A DNA stretch of 64,000 nucleotides from Lepas anatifera. Lineage: Eukaryota > Arthropoda > Thecostraca > Lepadidae. The stretch covers positions 372,001 to 436,000 of the forward strand of contig JAOTON010001066.1 of NCBI GenBank assembly GCA_034440635.1, given 5' to 3'. This document shows positions 20,775-33,762 of this stretch, one piece after another. The notes beneath the pieces are model-generated. The model had not been told where the DNA came from, ran no database searches, and was given only the letters and a program-made list of their open reading frames with translations. Position 1 is the stretch's first letter, and the number at the start of each line of letters is the position of its first letter. A program made the position numbers and the translations under genes.

Positions 20775-23700
20775 CTGGCGGAGAGGAGGGAGAGGCTGTC
20801 ATGACATGCTGAGTTTCATTTAGGAGGAAGACTCATCGACCCAGGAAGCATGTCAGCGTGGGCGGGGTTCTATTCAAAACTATGTGCAATTTTGTGAGAA
20901 AACAAAAAAGTTGGTTTGGTCCTTCCTCACGGAGGTGGACCGGGTCCCCCTAGACCCGAGGAGGGAAGACTTCACACAGGGAAGTGTGTCAGACGACCTC
21001 AATGCGATGTTCCGTCACTCTACACTAAGAATGTACACTTGACATTTTCAAGCTGAACATTTCCCAGCTTGAAAGAATAACCTCTACGCAAGAATGCTGC
21101 TTAAGGGTGCTTCTCTGATTTTGGCTGCATTAAATAGCTATGACATCAGAGAACGATATCGCAGGTGGCACACTGGCTTCACCAGAACCACACTGAATAG
21201 GCAACTCCGGGGAATTGTCACTTCTTAACCACTGTCAACCAAGGACTTGCTTAAAAACGGTAACCTACACATTTGGATCCCACAAATGCTGGTAAGACGC
21301 ACAAACTTAGGAGAGTTCTTTCCCGCAGTACTCCCAGCGACTTGGAGTTGGTACCTCTAGTCAAGGACAGCTATCTCCCGCCCATAGCAGGAGCCGATAA
21401 GAGACAAAGAGGAAACAAGGGCACATTCGATCTCACCATTTTGGCGTGTCGGTCTGCTTCCATAACTCGCTCCTGAAGCATCATCACCTCGTCTTCTGCC
21501 GTTTCGTACAGCGGAAGCTTCTTACCTGCGAGTTCGACAATGTGTCTTAAACGGTAATGACAGTGTAAGATTGGCAACGTAACTGCCGACACAAGTACGG
21601 CACGATGTAATCAAAGTGAAAACAACATTAAACATAGCTTAATGTAGCCTGTACGGTTAAAACAATATCTCTTGCTTCGGAGGGACAATAAAAGAGAAGT
21701 TCAGTTCAATGGAACACATGAAGACAACACACACCGAAACTTTCAGGGCTGCAGGTCCATCGATCCAATATTTCAGTAAGGAGAAGTTAAGGGTGATTTT
21801 TTACAACCCTCCCTGAATTTCGGGCGTTCATTCATGTCCAACGAACAGTTCATGTACATTTTTATGAGCACTTTGGGTCCACCCCTGAAATAACCAACAA
21901 AAGCGCACGTTTGAATGCAAATAAGTCAAGAAAGTATAACGGAAAATATCCATACATAACCGCTATTCAGAAGAATAAGAGACCCCTGAGCTCAACAAAG
22001 CCCGCGGTCTCTTAGAAAACGTCATACACAAGCCGGGTCCCAGCATCCCCGCATCAATGCCTTAAACAGTTCAGCATGGCACAGTTAAATTTTGGATCTG
22101 CTTTCAAATAAAATCATGGAGGTAAAGGACTAAAACCTCACCTCAACTTACAAAAACAAGTTTGGATAGGGGAAAACTCAAATCTGAGCCCAACCTAACC
22201 GCAATGTAATCATATCGTACAAAAACAGCCATGCAATCGAAAGGAGTTGTTTAAGGCTTCTTACAGGTTAAATGCATGACGGAGTAATCAGGAATCCTCC
22301 CACTTATCAAGTAAAAACCCGCGCTGTTTCCCCAAAACTTCTGACATGATGTATGATTACATCAAGCCTCGCTAAAAGCACCCAACATCATGCCATCCAC
22401 TGTAAACTTTCCGATGTCACGATAAGCACCTCAACATCAAAACTAATAAACCTCCAGTAAATACCCCACATCCCACCCATCACTATCTCACTATTCCCAG
22501 CACTAACTCACCGATCAGGTTTTCTATTCTCTGGTACAGCTCCACGTCGTACTGAGTGACAAAGGTGATGGCGCGGCCGGCGCGGCCGGCGCGCGCCGTC
22601 CTTCCCACCCTGTGGATGTAGTCCTTGCTGTGGGTGGGGATGTCGAAGTTGACCACCACGTCCACGTGCTCAATGTCCAGACCCCTGGCGGCGGAGAGAC
22701 GAGGTATGGGGGTGAGACCAGACGACGGGCAGAGAGGATGTCATGTCTGGGAATGGAAATGTAAACGAAAGTATCGATAGACATGATAGATATCACAACT
22801 GGGGTGGAATCCTGCTGTTTATAAATAGCAATACTGCTTCTGAAAAAAATGATTGAAGCCGTCGACGCGCCCCAAAAACACCACCAATGATCGAAGCGGA
22901 CGGCTTGAGCATGTTCAGTTATTCGAGCCCGGCATTCTGAGGGCGCCAATGGGGAGTTCCAGATATTCGTAAGAATTTCAAGATTTTTTTCAGTCATTGT
23001 AGTTCAAAACAACGCACAATACGGAGGGGGAGTTTGAAAACAATGCACAGACAGAATATAACATGATTGAATTAGAAACTGAGGTGGGTATATATAAATT
23101 AGCACGAATGATAACTAAAAGAAAGTAAAAAACCTTGCCACTGAAACAAAGACTAGCATGACAAAATACGGCCCAAATGACGTCACATGGTGAAGACTGG
23201 TTCATCCGGGTCTCAAACGGACCAATTACGCCTCGAAATCTGCGTAACGACATAAGTGGAGGCGGATGCGATTAAGTACAGATTTGAGGACCTCTCAAAT
23301 AGAAAACGTCAATCTAGATCTTTCCGCTTTATTTTAGAAGTTGCCATCGGCAGACATGTACAGACCAAACCAGAAAATACTGAAGTACTTAGGCCGTTTC
23401 TGAAATATACTGAAGTGCTTAAAAAACTAAGTACATTTTACATTTTTGAGAATATTTAAAAAAACTATGGAATTTTCTGATGGGATCCGATCAATTACGC
23501 TGATGGAGACTGGTAAAATCAGACCGAAAGCTCAGAGTTTTCCGCTTTTCTGGTGGAGAAGTCCTGAAGTATTTAAGTATCATGTCTCAAGATATTACAT
23601 CAGCAAATATACGGTACCACAACTTAAAAAACCTCATGCGTTCTTGATACCTCCGGTAGCTGTTCTCCCTCATTCAACACCCCCCCCATCCCCAAACGAA

Positions 23701-26700
23701 CAGGTTGTCCAAAACTTGTGTTCGACCACACAACGTTACCTGACACCCTCCTTCTCTCCCTAAACCACACGATACCACCGTAACCTCCTGGAACTGCTTC
23801 AATCTCACCTGCTAGCCACGTCTGTAGCGAGGAGGATGCTCTTGTTCTTGGACTTGAACTTGTTGAGCGCGCCCAACCGCTTGTTCATGGTCATCTGGCC
23901 GTGTAAGGGTATCGCCTGGGGAGCACATCATACCAGCTGGTGTCATGAACCCACAATGTCGACAGGGTAGTGCCGAGCATCGCAGAAACCCTAACCGGCT
24001 CACTGAATTTCGGATAACCGACTCACTGAAATTCGGATAACCGGCTCACTGAAATTCGGATAACCGGCTCACTGAAATTCGGATAACCGACTCACTGAAA
24101 TTCGGATATCCGGCTCACTGAAACTCGGATAACCGGCTCACTGAAACTAGGATAAATGAAGGCACGCCTGGGTTCGAAGTCCCTCAGCCATTACGCTCTG
24201 CGGCCAAGGGGGTGTCATCTGCCTCAGTGGTATCATACCACACACAAAATGTTTCTGTTTTATATTGCAGTCAACTGGGAATGGAGGTATGGCTGCACAT
24301 GGCCAAAACACAATCTTTAATCGCTGACGACAACTATGCCACTCAGTAATAATCATTAACACGACAATCCGTAGAAAGAGATACTTTCAAACGCTAAAGA
24401 AACATCAAAAGAGTTTGAACATCCCCTCAAAGACACCAGCGATCCGACTGCAGCTTACAGGCAAACCGAGGGCGTTCAGCAGAAGGGAGAGCCGCAGGGC
24501 GTTGTTGCACGTGCCGCAGAAAACCATGAAGGAGTTTCCGGCTAACTCGTTCAGAATGTGCACCAGGTAGACGTCCTTAAACTTGGCTGGGATGAAGAGG
24601 TAGTACTGCTTCAGCTTGTCCACCGTCTGGTACTTGCTGGAGACCTCCACCTTGACGGCGTCCCGCAGGGCTGCGCGCTGGAGCTTCTTCACCTGGAAAC
24701 ACACGGAGATATGTGTCAGAAGAGATCATGATAGCCAATGAGAGCATTGCAACTGTGCTTTCTGAATGGGAGAGTTCATGCATAAAGCGTCTGGGTTCAG
24801 AACAACCACTCCTGTAATAGCGACACACTGTCCAGCGATATTTGTGAAACAAGATCCCCAGCTTTGTTGGAAAGGTTATGCCACAACATTTGGCGGAAGC
24901 CACAGACAGCCATTCCCGCCCAAACAAGCTCTTCAAAACGTTTCACAAATTCTTCACAAATCGAGAGGTAAATGGTTCTGCCATCGTTCCCACAGCCTGG
25001 TATAATCTTTCGGAGGGAATGTCACCTGCATGAGGTTACCACTGAGGTCGTATTCTTTTAGGGTACAATATGCCCGGAAACCACTGCATGATGTTTCTAT
25101 CGTCCCAAAAACTTACCATTTACTGACTAATAAGCGTCTCCTGAGGGGAATTCTCCCCGGCCTGGGTGAAATCCACGACAAGCAAGAAAGGGAGTTCTCC
25201 GACATGTCATATACGAAAACAGGGCCCCCACTACTCAGCGTGATTAAAGGGAAGGTGGCACCTTCATAACGTGATTTTAACTGAGATAGCCAAGTTGTAA
25301 AGCAAGTCGGAAAACCCGGTACTCAATATATCATTTGTCTTGGAACTCGAGATTTCCGTAGAAAAAGCTAAAACCTACCTGCAATGTACCCTCTTGTACC
25401 CTAGCAGCAGGCCACAGTTGTCATGGCTGTTGATGTGACGACATATGCTGACGTCACGATGAGCATCAGCCAATTGAAGCCCTTGAAGCATTTCAAGTAT
25501 GGTAGTGGTTGCCAGATCATGACATCATCCACAGGCTGATATTTATTCCTTTTCCTATAGGAGTATTTTTAAAATCAAAATATTGAGCTTATTGTACATT
25601 TTTCAGAGAAATTATGAGTGGTTTCATTATTTTCGGCAAAAAGTACGCGTAATTACACTAAATTTAAGGATTCGACCAAGGTGCCACATTCCCTCAAATT
25701 AGCCACCGTATCTAGTTAATAATACTGACAGAAAGAAAACTTACCTTCTTTGTCATTGTGGCGGAGAAGAGAAAAGTTTGGCGCTCTCGAGGGATGACCT
25801 TTATGATCTTGTCCACCTCCACGCCAAAGTCCATGTTCAGGATCCTGTCTGCCTCGTCCATCACCTGGGGTGACGTCAAAATACATCAGTGACGTCAAGG
25901 AACTGCAATGACCATATGTTAGTGCGAGTGTATTAGCTGAAAGGCAAATAGGAGTCAACCCATTGAGGGTTCTGTGCAGTCAATAACGATCCTTCACTGG
26001 AGTAAAAAAGGATACAAGCAGACATCATCCACATAACCAAGACCTAATACAGTAATATGAATGCATAGACAACGAAAACTTCTAAGAGCGAGTGATGTAA
26101 AACAACATACAAGACAGCTAGGGGAAATTATCTATTGAAATTCGGCTCTAAGTACATCACAGTGCTGTACCATGGGGAATAGGCAGAGTGCTTGAATATG
26201 TAATGCTCCTGTTGTTATGAGAACAGGCCGCGCACCACATCCACCTGATTTTCTACACACTCAGTCAAAAATGTTCTAGCTTCCATAAAACACCGTTCCA
26301 TCCCACTACCTTTACCTACCAGACACTTGAGTGGTCTCAGAGTAAAGCCCTTGGTGTTCTCGAGGTGGTCGACCAGCCTGCCGGGGGTGGCGATGATGAC
26401 GTGCGGCTTCTTGGCCAGCAACAGCGACTGCGCCATCATGTCCATGCCGCCCACGATGACGCACGTCTTCACGCCGATTGTGGCGCCTGTGGGGAGACGA
26501 GTTCTCAGGATATGGAATGGTTACATGTTGCGGGGCAGACGACGCTGCATTTCTTCAGTATATTATCATTCTCTTCGCCGTAAAGTAGCCAGCCTTGTGC
26601 ACAGTGCACAAGGTTGACAGTTCAATGTTAGTGACTAACATTAACTGTTGATGATTCAGAAAAAGAAAAGCAGCATAACACGATGCCATAAGCGTGCGGT

Positions 26701-29178
26701 TTCGATCGAACAGCGCACCAAAAGCTAAGAAACATGCAGAGAAGTCGTCACAAGGACGGCATCACGGAGAATTTGTTTGGCAGGATGGCGAGATTTGCAA
26801 GCTTTTCGATAAAAAACAGGATTTCTTATTGGCAAATCCCTTACACCCTATAACAACATTCTAACGGCTTTAGGTGCCAAAATCCGGCTACATTATTACG
26901 TTAAGCTCACGGCGTCTACAAACCCGGGATGAAAATATATCCCAACCACGAATGAAGGAAATATATCGCATTTGCGGGATTTGAACAGACACATTTATCT
27001 TAGAAATCCTACAAAAACAGATTTCATATTTAAAAAAAAACAGTATCAGGACAGGCAAGTGTCTCCTGAGTGAATAGCAAACGACCCAGTGGGAGAATGC
27101 TTTTGTCTCCTGAGACAATAACAGTGAATAGTGAACTCCCACTCCATCGCGTTTCGTCGGCTGCAAGCGAAACAAAGGTCTGAGCTGGAGCAGAATTCCA
27201 CTCTATAAATGTTTGTTTCACTGAGAGCTGTGAGCTTTGAGCTCAAATGAAATATTCGATATTTCCGAGACGCCCTACAAGACTGGTAAAATCTGAGTAC
27301 AAGACCCAGTTCAAATGTGATAATGAAGCATTCATATTTCCTTTACATTTCTCCCTTGTCACAATCCACCGATAAAGCAACATTATCTCAGACGCTGAGT
27401 CGCCCCAGAACAGCAAGCACACAACTAACGACATTGCAGCCTCCCGTAAGACCCACAGCGAACCAAAAACACCACCAGCTTTAAAACGAATACGGAGAAG
27501 CATCACACACAATGACCACCCACCGAGCGCTTCGAACTGTTCGGAGATCTGGTAGGCCAGCTCTCTGGTGGGCGTCAGAACCAGGGCGAAGAGCCGCTGC
27601 GGGCTCTCCAGCAGCCTCTGCAGGATGGGCAGCGCGAAGGCACCCGTCTTACCGGAGCCTGTCTCAGCCAGACCCACCACGTCCTTCCCTGCCGAGCACA
27701 CGGACTGAATGTACCGCCGGTCCAGACGGGCGGGGCGGTTTAAGTGGGGAATGACAAACCTGCAAGATAAATTTCGGGAAAAGAAAATCGACGGCTTGAG
27801 GGTTAATGGGGAAGTTCCGCCCCACTCGCCCAGATCTGTCTACACAGGGTAGAAAAAGGCTGCTCAAAATTGATAAGGGGTGTGATAATATTGATGATAG
27901 GGATCGCAGCATGCAATCACATCCACACCTAAATCTGCAAGAGGATGGCTCAGAATGCACAGCTATTGAAAATAAATTCGCGATAGTGACCAAATCCCTC
28001 AATTTAAGTACGAAATAACTCGGTAAAGTCATACAACACCGGGTAAATTTTCATCCGCATTATCTATCTGCCACCAAATCCCCCTCCTCATGGCGTAGGG
28101 ACCGGTAGCCAGGCGCTAGGCGAGGTTCGTAGCCGGAGAGAGGACACAAACAATGCCAAGTTAGCTACAACATTCTTTCTACGGGCTCGCAATGCTGAAA
28201 AACAGCAGCAAGACGCAGAGGATGGTGACCGCACCGTCGATTTGATGCAGCGTAGGGCGAATAATGCAAGTCGGATAATTACAAGGGTAAAATTACCTCA
28301 GTATCATCATGAATCATTTACGAACTCTGTAGAACTTCTGACAGGCTCAACACCGTTCACGCACGTTGCCAGCCACTGCAAGTGTCAGCGTCGGCTGTTT
28401 CTGATCATTGTATGTGGAGTGGCTGTAACGCCAGAAGGCACCTTCTATCACAGGTCCACACGGATGCGCCCCAAAATATCCTATGATCGAAATTATAGTC
28501 AGCTTGGGTTATTCCACTGGTGGGTCCAGAGGAGGCCAAAGGGGCAGTGGCCCCATCAAAAGTCTAAAACAGTATATTCCTCCCCGCAAAAGGACCAAAT
28601 TGTTGCCCTTTTCTTTAAAAAATACGATTTTTCACGTTTTTTCTCGCTTTAGCCCCCCAACGTTGGTTTGGTCTCCTCCAAAATTTGCTCCTAGATCCGC
28701 CCATGGATGATTCTAACATCGCAAAATACTTGAAGACTTTATCAGCCGACATCATGGTTTTAAAAACTCATGCGTTAATTTAATGCAGCATTACATGAAC
28801 CCCAGGTGAACCTACCTTGTAAAGCAACAGGTACAGCCTCACACTGGATTTTTGTAGGTTTCTTCCATTGCAGCTTTTCTACTGCTGTACAGAGCACCTC
28901 TGTGACACCCTGGAAAGGGAAGAATCGACACATGTAAGTGATAGAAAAACATTTATAATTTAAACAAACATGCTGGCAAACAAAAGGGTATAACACAAAT
29001 TGCAGATGATTTTGCATAAGTATAGCTGTTAAGATATAAGCCAGCTTACCAGGTCACTGAAGTCCAGTTTGGTCTGGTAGGCCTCATTCTTCTCGTCAGG
29101 GGCCGATTCACTGTCAGAATCCGGCTCCACTTCCTCAGTGGCTGAGATCCTCGTTGTTGGATCTTCAGATGATGCCAT
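20595..29178 (-). CDS. DDX47: DDX47 DEAD-box RNA helicase (gene span, 10 coding exons)
   Basis: Orthologue of human DDX47 and yeast Rrp3, a nucleolar ATP-dependent RNA helicase needed for pre-18S rRNA processing. Joining 29050-29178, 28816-28909, 27524-27688, 26320-26486, 25745-25864, 24459-24692, 23809-23915, 22512-22684, 21437-21525 and 20595-20774 gives 1458 nt with no internal stop, 485 residues against about 455 in human. All junctions have GT-AG ends and compatible phases. Motifs in order are Q motif [14 protein letters not shown] (82-89), PTRELA, TPGR, DEAD (188-191), SAT (219-221), TDVASRGLD and [11 protein letters not shown] (from 363). An acidic Ser-rich N-terminus (about residues 1-40) and a basic Gly/Arg-rich tail flank the two RecA domains. 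The start was chosen as the ATG that gives MASSEDPTT; the in-frame ATG further upstream lies in likely 5' UTR. Confidence 0.95.
21437..21525 (-). CDS. DDX47: DDX47 coding exon 9
   Basis: [20 protein letters not shown] and ADRHAKM, matching the segment after the helicase core in DDX47 orthologues. Donor GTGAGA. Confidence 0.9.
22512..22684 (-). CDS. DDX47: DDX47 coding exon 8
   Basis: [16 protein letters not shown] and motif [16 protein letters not shown], then [17 protein letters not shown]. Phase 1 end. Confidence 0.95.
23809..23915 (-). CDS. DDX47: DDX47 coding exon 7
   Basis: [20 protein letters not shown] and ILLATDVAS (motif V). Ends in phase 2, splitting the Arg codon before GLD. Confidence 0.94.
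23999..24155. repeat. 23-bp tandem repeat in DDX47 intron 6
   Basis: About seven direct copies of CTCACTGAAATTCGGATAAC plus CGG or CGA, with few mismatches, lie between coding exons 7 and 6. The copies are directly adjacent with no spacers, so it is a minisatellite. Confidence 0.88.
24459..24692 (-). CDS. DDX47: DDX47 coding exon 6
   Basis: 78 codons: [20 protein letters not shown], the start of the second RecA domain, and motif [12 protein letters not shown]. Ends GLP before GTAAGC. Confidence 0.94.
25248..25693 (+). mobile_element. TTAA-flanked MITE, copy B, DDX47 intron 5
   Basis: The left end AGGGAAGGTGGCACCTT follows TTAA (25244-25247). The right end AAGGTGCCACATTCCC is followed by TCAA. 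The interior is close to copies A and C, including TTTCAAGTATGGTAGTGGTT. Confidence 0.75.
25745..25864 (-). CDS. DDX47: DDX47 coding exon 5
   Basis: 40 codons with motif [20 protein letters not shown] and motif [13 protein letters not shown]. Donor GTAAGT. Confidence 0.95.
26320..26486 (-). CDS. DDX47: DDX47 coding exon 4
   Basis: [23 protein letters not shown] (motif Ib) and LRPLKCL. Ends in phase 0 at a GTAGGT donor. Confidence 0.93.
26593..26641. repeat. Two adjacent short palindromes in DDX47 intron 3
   Basis: CCTTGTGCAC-A-GTGCACAAGG is followed closely by AATGTTAGT-G-ACTAACATT. Both are perfect with one central base. No function assigned. Confidence 0.5.
27524..27688 (-). CDS. DDX47: DDX47 coding exon 3
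   Basis: Walker A motif AETGSGKT, then [15 protein letters not shown] (motif Ia) and ISEQFEAL. The acceptor GGCAG has a weak pyrimidine tract; the donor is GTGGGT. Confidence 0.92.
28514..28704. mobile_element. Small hAT-like element, family B relative
   Basis: The left end CCACTGGTGGGTCCAG and right end CTAGATCCGCCCATGG are imperfect inverted repeats related to the CAGTGGCGGATC family. It is 191 bp, non-coding, in DDX47 intron 2. No clear target duplication. Confidence 0.45.
28816..28909 (-). CDS. DDX47: DDX47 coding exon 2
   Basis: Carries the Q motif region [13 protein letters not shown] and [15 protein letters not shown]. The acceptor is TTTCCAG, the donor GTAGGT, and it ends in phase 1. 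Confidence 0.93.
29050..29178 (-). CDS. DDX47: DDX47 coding exon 1
   Basis: 43 codons, starting [12 protein letters not shown], acidic and Ser-rich, ending LDFSDL before a GTAAGC donor (phase 0). Confidence 0.9.
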
Positions 29179-32065
29179 GTTGGATCTCTGTGTGAGAACT
29201 ACCCTGAAAAAGTATACCTGTTGTGAGTGGTGAATGCAGAATGTCTGCAACTTCAATTATAAAAAGGAGGATATAATGATCACAGCATTTTGTTGACAAC
29301 GACTATTAGGAGCACACAGCACTATAACTTTCCAGAACATCACCAATTTAACTGCTGCCGGACACTATGTGGATAATACTATTCTCCCAAAATAATTCAC
29401 CAGGACCTGTACCAAAGCTTCATACCATACACATATATTGACAGTAGGATGAGTAAGATCATCCACAAAGCATACACTCCCAAACAAAAATATGAGCCCG
29501 TCCCCCAAACAAAAACGACGCCTTAGCTCCCGCCAAAAGCACCCCGGCGCGGGCCCCCAAGTTGAATCTGCAGAAACACACCAGTCACCACAATACACTG
29601 CACATATGCGACCAGAGATAAGCTGGTGCCTATGGTAAAACCTCTCAGCATCTCAGGCACAGAAATGGAGTCCCTGCATGCCCTCTGGCTGCATTTAAAA
29701 TATGGGGCATAAAAAAGGAAATTGGCTGCTATGGTTTGTTATTGCACATTTTCTCCTATTCATACAGCATTTTTTTAACTAGTTGAGCACTGAGTTACTC
29801 ATACCCATTAAGTATTCCTGATATCTACCGATTATGGAACAATGTTATTCCAACTAAATTGAGGAAGTATTGAGGTATCCATGGATGCCATTATTTCATC
29901 TTGATACCTACACGTTTATTACACACATACACATAGAAATGCGAAGAATCCAAACAACGTTTCCCCCACTACAAATCTCTAAATGCAAAAAACATGAGAG
30001 GGAACAAGTGGCCCGCACTCCGGCGAACCCACTGATTGCCCAGGGCAGCCCGCTAGCTGTCATCTCAGGAACCAATCACCATTCTCCACGGGCTGTTAGA
30101 GCCAGAAAAACCTGGGCAGAGCTGCATCTTCTTAATAATCTTAAAATTTTAATTAAATATATTTCTTAGAAGACAACTATTTCTTTACTAAGTTTCTTAT
30201 AAGTTCTTTTTTCATGCATTTGTCCTTCTTGAAAGTCTATCATACTCACTACCGGTCTTCCTTTTTTGGTTACTTCTGCACAGCATCAGAATGCTTCATA
30301 CCTGAAAGAATGATTAGGAGCTCCATATAATTTTGGATATGCCTGTCTATCAAATCTCCACTGGCAAGAGCTAACTGCATGGTTTGTAAAAGAGGGTTAT
30401 TTGATACAAAATGTTCAGTTTTTGTAATCATGTGTCAAAAAGAGCCATATTTCCACTACACTACAAATTATGATTTTGTAGACTATTCCAGTGCTGTCGG
30501 AATGGTATATGTGAAAATAGTGATCTCAAACTGGTGGAAGAATGCCTTAATCATGCAATTTCTTAAATAATACCTTTACACTGTAAATTTTGAAGCCACA
30601 TTGCGTCCGCTGCTGTGGAAAATTAGTAGGTACAAAAAGGGCTTGGGGTTTTGCTTGCCAAAGATTTTTCCCAGCGAGATCCCGTCAGAACCTGTAATAC
30701 TTTGTGGACGGGCAAGCAGCCAGAAAATAAAATGCTTTCTCTAAGGGTCAACCAACGTTTTCTTACCGAGGAAAAACCACCAACAGACACCAAAGGGCGA
30801 ATGATAATATTATTATTCCTGCGCCAGCACGTGCCCTCCTTACCCTTCTACTACAAGTTGCTGTTTCGCTGTTTCCACGTTTCCCAGCAGAGTTTAAACT
30901 GCGTCGCAAGTGTAACACATGCGCTGAGAGCGGATGAAAATATATCGTACTATTTCTCCATTACAAAGGTAAAAGACTCTCTCTTTTTCGAGAAACTTTG
31001 GACTTTGTTTTTTCATTTTCGGGGGATTCGATGAATTATTTTCAAGGATTATTACTTAAAACTAATATTTTGATTCTGAAAAAAACTTTTTACACTCAAA
31101 AGCATGAAGCCCAGGTAAAGGATTTTAGAGGTAATAGAATAAAAATAATGTGCAATGATTACCAAGGCTGTCGACTTCCATATTACCATGGCAACTATTA
31201 GTAGTGCCAAAATTTGTGGCTCCGACAATGATGAAAATCCAAGAAATTAAGGTAAGCATTTCTGGATATTGGATCCGCTGTGATAGATTAAATTCCTTTC
31301 CTTCGTTGAATGCTGGTGTCAGTGTAAAAGAACTGCTAAAATTATTTGAAAGACATTTAACACTGTCATCCATACGACCTGGTGAGTAAAATGAAAGCCG
31401 AATAGATACCTACATAAGGGGTAAGAGAATAGACACGCATAAATAACGTCCGTTTGGCCGAGTTGCACTCTCAAAGCCTCCTGCCGAAAATTGAAAACAT
31501 TGACACAGGGACTGGCGCATGTGTGAGCGTCGGGATTTTCTGGGGGCAAGATGGACTTAACACTTTTTCCTTTCAATGTCATTGGTTTGGCGTTGAACTT
31601 TCTAGTGCGGGGACAAGGGCGGCTCACCCCCGTCCCTCTGTGGCGCCGCCCATGCAGACACTGATGAATCGAGGATTTTTTACACCAAGCGGCGTATCTA
31701 TATTTTTTTAGACGTCATTAGGGGTAGAAGGCACACATCATCTCCGAGGTTTCACGGGAGCCAGCAATATTGAAATCAAAAAGAACGGGACGAAAACACT
31801 TCTTACCTTACCATCGCTTTTCTTAAAACAAAATTATATGTTTCACGGTTTTGGGCCCGTTGCTTTCCTTCCACTCCCTCAAACCATCCGCCAAGATGTG
31901 TCACTGACAAACGGCACGGGACGGCTGCAGGAGGCCTGGATAGCCACAGAACATTTATCAAATGATTTCCTCAGTGCCTAATGCATCAAAGGAGTTTCTA
32001 AAGAGGGTGTTACCTTCGGGAAATCAGCTGCAATCTTATTTCAAGAATGCAGGGTACAAAATAAG
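29179..32065. other. Between DDX47 and DNAI2, no recognised gene
   Basis: This includes the DDX47 5' UTR and promoter side. No gene, CpG-type promoter motif or RNA gene could be identified. Short AT-rich open frames only. Confidence 0.45.
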
Positions 32066-33046
32066 CCCAGTAAACATGCTGATGTCGGCCCGACGTCGGC
32101 TGGTCAGTGGGTAGGTCCGCATATGCCGACGTCCAGCCGACATCCAGCCGAGATCCACCCGATATCCACGTCGGGCCAAGGATGTCCCGCTGTCTAGCCG
32201 ACATCCCCCCGCTGTTCAGCCGACATCCCCTGCTGTCCAGCCGACGCCCCCCCGCTGTCCAGTCGACATCCCCCCGCTGTCCAGACGACATCCTGCCGCT
32301 CTGCAGCCGACGTTCCCCTTTTGTACCTACCACCCCAGCATACGGTTGTAACTACCGAACCAACCTCCGATCGGGTTTTCTCAGATTTCAGAACGAAAAA
32401 CCAACCCATTTCAATACTAAGCCTATTGCTTTGGAAGCTGGCTCAGAGAACCCAATATGAAACAACGAAGTTATTTATATCTTATTAAACACTGCACCAG
32501 TTTCATCACACTTCGGTTCCCCTGTCGTTCACGTGATTTATTCACTATTTATACCTAACTTGATTGCTTCTCACTTGTCCTTCCACCTCTAACTCACACC
32601 AAATGCTCACAACCTAATGAAAGAGAAACCCAAGAATAAAACCGAGATAACACGAATCCTACTACTCATGTGGAAATACAAAACTCGCACACGATCACAC
32701 TAATTTAGCATACGCAGACAGACCACCAGAGCGACCATTGCCTTGTGACAGACTGACTGCTGGGGACTTCAAAACCGTTCTCTTGCCCAGACGCCAGTAG
32801 ATTCAAATTCGGCCAATCAACTATCAGCAAGTGATCTGTGCCGCTGTGGCGCCGCCTAGCGTCATAGCGGGGTGATCTCGGCATGGTGTCGGCATGCCGA
32901 CGTGTAAAGCGTGCCGAGATACCAACGTCGGGCAGAGGTCGGTCCGACGTCAGCGTGCTCGCTTAAAGCGTGGGTAGTGCCGAGATGCCGACGTACTGCC
33001 TCCCGACACCTGCCGACGTCGGCCCGATCTCGGCATGTTTACTGGG
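32066..33046. mobile_element. Non-autonomous element with GTCGGC-rich ends
   Basis: The left end CCCAGTAAACATGCTGATGT and the reversed right end CCCAGTAAACATGCCGAGAT continue into GTCGGGCCGACGTCGGC-type sequence, giving an inverted repeat of about 35 bp. Inside the left part, about five 22-bp units of CCGACATCCCCCCGCTGTCC lie at 32198-32310. The centre is AT-rich without coding frames. The target duplication is unclear. Confidence 0.6.
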
Positions 33047-33138
33047 TATTTACCTGCGGATATTGAATACAGTTCGTGTCATTGATGGGATCAGTAACGT
33101 ATTAATCGATACCTGTTCTGCTGGCATTCATATTAGAA

Positions 33139-33393
33139 TTCAGGGGAGGGGTCAAGTGTCCCTCGAGCCTCTGCGCCACCTGAAGTGGCTTCGGTGCCAC
33201 CCTCTCCCCTCCCAAACGGCTTCGGCACTCCTGAAATGTTATTGGCGCCCCCTGAAACCTCGTTTCCCCCTTATCCTGGGTATCGGCGCCCCGGCGATAA
33301 GATTGGGCGCCTCGCTGGTAGGTTGCATTGTCCAAAACTGGTGCCTCTCTAGTACTGAATGGCGCCAAGCCCCTCCCTGTTCCTACGCCTATG
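33139..33393 (-). mobile_element. Degenerate hAT-like MITE family A
   Basis: GGCGCC-type motifs in family order (TGAAATGTTATTGGCGCCCC, CCTACGCCTATG) with a mutated left end. It sits about 300 bp upstream of the DNAI2 start codon. Confidence 0.5.
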
Positions 33394-33689
33394 ATAGACG
33401 GGTCCGGAGTTTGATCGGGGTGAATAGCCCCCCCCCCCCCCGATATAAAAAGATAGTGTAGGCCCGTGTGTGTGTACGTGCCTTATCGATACCATGTCAG
33501 CAGTTTGTAACCTGCTCCCAAATATGGGGTCCCTTGAGTTGCCCCCTCCCTGAGGTGGTCCCCTCGAAGCGATGCCCCCTCCCCACCTTTCACATGATCC
33601 CTACGCCCCTCTCGCTATGTTGCCATCTTTGCTCGTGTGCACAGCTTTGGGTCGAAGACGATTAACGCATTCTACTTTCCAGACCAGAC

Positions 33690-33762
33690 ATGGACTTTCA
33701 GTACGTCTACATCAAGAAGCGCTCCGAGTTTGGACGGCAATGCTTTTTCAACAGCGAACCAG
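33690..33762 (+). CDS. DNAI2: DNAI2 coding exon 1
   Basis: Begins [18 protein letters not shown], the typical DNAI2 N-terminus; ends in phase 1 before GTGCGC. Confidence 0.88.

Noticed and set aside
20431..20823. Plus-strand Pro/Ser-rich open frames
   Set aside because: Complement of the Gly/Arg-rich last exon of DDX47.
23999..24155. Regular 23-bp repeats that could suggest a CRISPR array
   Set aside because: Units are contiguous without spacers and lie in a eukaryotic intron.
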